Shown: positions 19,082 to 20,996 of the stretch, one piece after another
Position numbering within the stretch: the first letter of the stretch is position 1
How the letters are laid out: every line of letters starts with the position of its first letter
From: Calcarisporiella thermophila CBS 279.70
Taxonomy: Eukaryota > Calcarisporiellomycota
Direction: 5' to 3'
DNA length: 20,996 bases
Assembly: GCF_041956535.1 (NCBI RefSeq)
Contig: NW_027192204.1
Coordinates: forward strand, 1-20,996
Notes under the pieces: model-generated
Told to the model about the DNA's origin: nothing
Databases searched by the model: none
What the model saw: only the letters and a program-made list of their open reading frames with translations
Program-made: the position numbers and the translations under genes

Positions 19082-20996
19082 CTTTTGAAAATGGAATTTA
19101 ACGTGGAAACATTTATCTTCGATAATTGGCCAGATATATTATCTAACTCGACAGGTACATAGATCAACCCAATTTTTGATAATATCAATTAGCAGCCACA
19201 GTGTGGAATTTGAGGTTTAAAACCTTTGCGCCTTAAATACATCCAAATCAAGAAATACAGCCATGATTTTGGATCGAGCCTTGTATTTGATTTCTCTTGT
19301 ATTAGGTACAGCCAATGATAATGTCTCTGGTTCAAGGTCCTAAATACTCTTTTTAGAAATACAGCCTAAAGTCATGTATCGGAATTATATTCGGTTTCAT
19401 ATACTTTACCAAAATTTATCTTAGCAGATCGAGATTTTTGCATTCATTGCAAAATGATATTTTCACAGACGCAAATCCACCCTAATTCAATTAAGACTTG
19501 AGCAATAAATTGCGAACAGTCAGTACTCTTCTCTGTTTCAAAGGAATTACATACATGCTCCTGCAATCTAAAATTACTATTTGTGTATGCTTGTATGAAA
19601 TTAGACACCCGTGAACGGGGGGGGAGGTATCTTTCCAAAAGAGCGTTCCAGACTCACTCTTTCTCTGATAGGACATACAGAACTCTGTACCATAAGTATT
19701 GAAGCCAAAGTGGATGCATCTAGCCCTGTTCTGAGGCCCATTTCATAAATAATATCCCTCAGCAATTTAGTAATATAAGTTTCCTTCAATTTCAGTTAAT
19801 TTTAAATACTATAGGCCGCAATGATTCAAATGAATTCATCCAAGCTAAGAACGGGACGTCTCTATGAATAGCTAAGCGATAGCAAAGGTTGAACCACTTT
19901 CTGGCTGCTCTCATTTTACTTAAGCTGGTCCAAACTGAAATACGTTGATTTTAACCTCTCGGTGAAAATTTAGCCCAAGAATAGGCACTCATTCTGTCAT
20001 CCATCGATTTATAAAACTCATCTATTCCTTTTAGTAGAGGTAGCCAATCATATAACCCATGAAAGCACAAGTAGAGGAGTGGAAATATACTAATTCTAAT
20101 CTACCACTTGCCTTACCACTGACGTATATAATCAAAGGAATCTCTTAAATTTGAATCTGTCGCTTATTACAATAAAACCAAGTAGTTCAAAAAGTCTTGA
20201 GCTGAATATATCACATATTCATCAAGCAGTACTATCGGAAACACAAGAAATATCGCTTAAACTACTATCTTTTATATGCTCATTGCAATCTTCATATGAT
20301 GCATGAGAAACTCAAGGAAATAATTGCATCAACAGCAGCAGTTAAGAAAATTGAGCAGTATGTAATATAAAATACTCTAGCTTTCTTTTCCTGAACTTGA
20401 AATTCGAATCATCTTTTCGTTATGCGAAAAGATGCGATTTCGGGATGCGTTATACTATTGAGCTATTAAATTGTATGATAACTGTTGTAAATCTTCAATC
20501 ATATTTTCGTTAGTAGAAATTTCAAATATTAAACTTTAGTAGAGTCCGCTTTTTGGGCATTATTCAAAGATGTTCCTACATATCTCATTTCATTTAGAAA
20601 ATATATCAGCATCATAGCTCGCGAACAACTAAATTTTACTATTCTTTTCACATGATTTTTTAACCGTATTTTCGATTGAAGCTGTATATTTATTCGAGCC
20701 AAGTTTGAAGAATCATTCATTCTTCAATTCAATTTTCATTCTCTTGAATTTTCACTTACATTGTCTAATTGTATCGCTTGAATTAAATAAGGAAATCTTC
20801 ATTTTATAGCCTCGATTACATTAGAATACTTCGTCATAATGGAAGTCGATATTGTGAAAAGCTGAAAAGAAAACGTACGATCAACTACCATCTTAATCAC
20901 AGTTGATTGGAGATTATGAGCCTAGAAGAATTCGGGAAACTATAGTTTTGGGATCTTTCTTCATTGCTCAAGTGTTTTTATTTGGCATCCATTATA
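19082..20996. other. right-end region with disjointed minus-strand frames, possible decayed gene
   Basis: No intact gene was found. On the minus strand a frame runs from 20100 to 19792 interrupted by one TAA (19953-19951). Its second part contains the ATG at 19914 and reads ARKWFNLCYRLAIHRDVPF. It is followed by a shifted frame at 19789-19601 and then another at 19638-19444. The last two overlap at an 8-nt homopolymer (G on plus, 19617-19624), where a one-base change would join them. A TATAAAAG lies at 20276-20269 (minus). No family is recognised, and stop-free runs of 50 codons are not rare by chance. From 20300 to the end nothing was seen except a hairpin at 20410-20434. Confidence 0.25.
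20410..20434. repeat. perfect inverted repeat, 10-bp arms, 5-nt loop
   Basis: CATCTTTTCG, then TTATG, then CGAAAAGATG. It lies in a gene-poor region with no adjacent coding frame. It may be a chance palindrome, a protein-binding site or the remnant of a small inverted-repeat element; no flanking direct repeat was evident. Confidence 0.55.

Noticed and set aside
19601-19789. Resemblance of the short frame to a fungal cyclin helix
   Set aside because: The similarity is only a vague helix pattern, without cyclin key residues, and the frame begins with TTG.
1-20996. tRNA genes, rRNA, CRISPR arrays, transposase or reverse transcriptase
   Set aside because: No B-box-like motif in a cloverleaf context, no spaced repeat array and no recognisable transposon enzyme motif were found on either strand.

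Overview
The window looks like nuclear DNA of a fungus. Several genes must be joined across short GT-AG introns (mostly about 55-80 nt). The proteins are typical fungal families: a CYP505-type P450-reductase fusion, a DHA2-type MFS transporter, a fungal_trans regulator and a membrane-anchored microsomal P450. Gaps are A+T-rich and coding exons are richer in G+C. The many-intron stand-alone P450 resembles P450s of early-diverging fungi (Mucoromycota/Zoopagomycota), but I cannot fix the taxon from this sequence. All gene models were spliced by eye from reading-frame phase and splice signals.

Layout, left to right. A small secreted 4-Cys protein lies on the minus strand at 567-887. A complete 11-exon P450 follows on the minus strand (3934 down to 1763). 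A probable small membrane-anchored or secreted protein of unknown family sits just upstream of it on the same strand (5249 down to 4027). A divergent intergenic region (5335-6565) holds a perfect hairpin and a G+C-richer patch. The plus strand then carries an MFS transporter (6631-8202), a transcription-factor-like protein without a visible Zn2Cys6 domain (9125-10933), a self-sufficient P450-CPR fusion of 1138 aa (12305-16233) and a GNAT acetyltransferase (17134-17883). A second small secreted Cys-rich protein is on the minus strand (18638-18949). The last 2 kb contains only disjointed, unassigned reading frames.

Taken together, two P450s, an efflux-type transporter, a regulator-like protein, an acetyltransferase and an unknown anchored protein lie within about 16 kb around one divergent promoter. 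This suggests a small oxidation/transport gene cluster without a backbone synthase in view. Co-function is an inference from proximity. The two secreted proteins flank the group and share the same promoter architecture: TATAAATA about 122-125 nt before the ATG. No tRNA, rRNA, CRISPR array or intact transposon was recognised.
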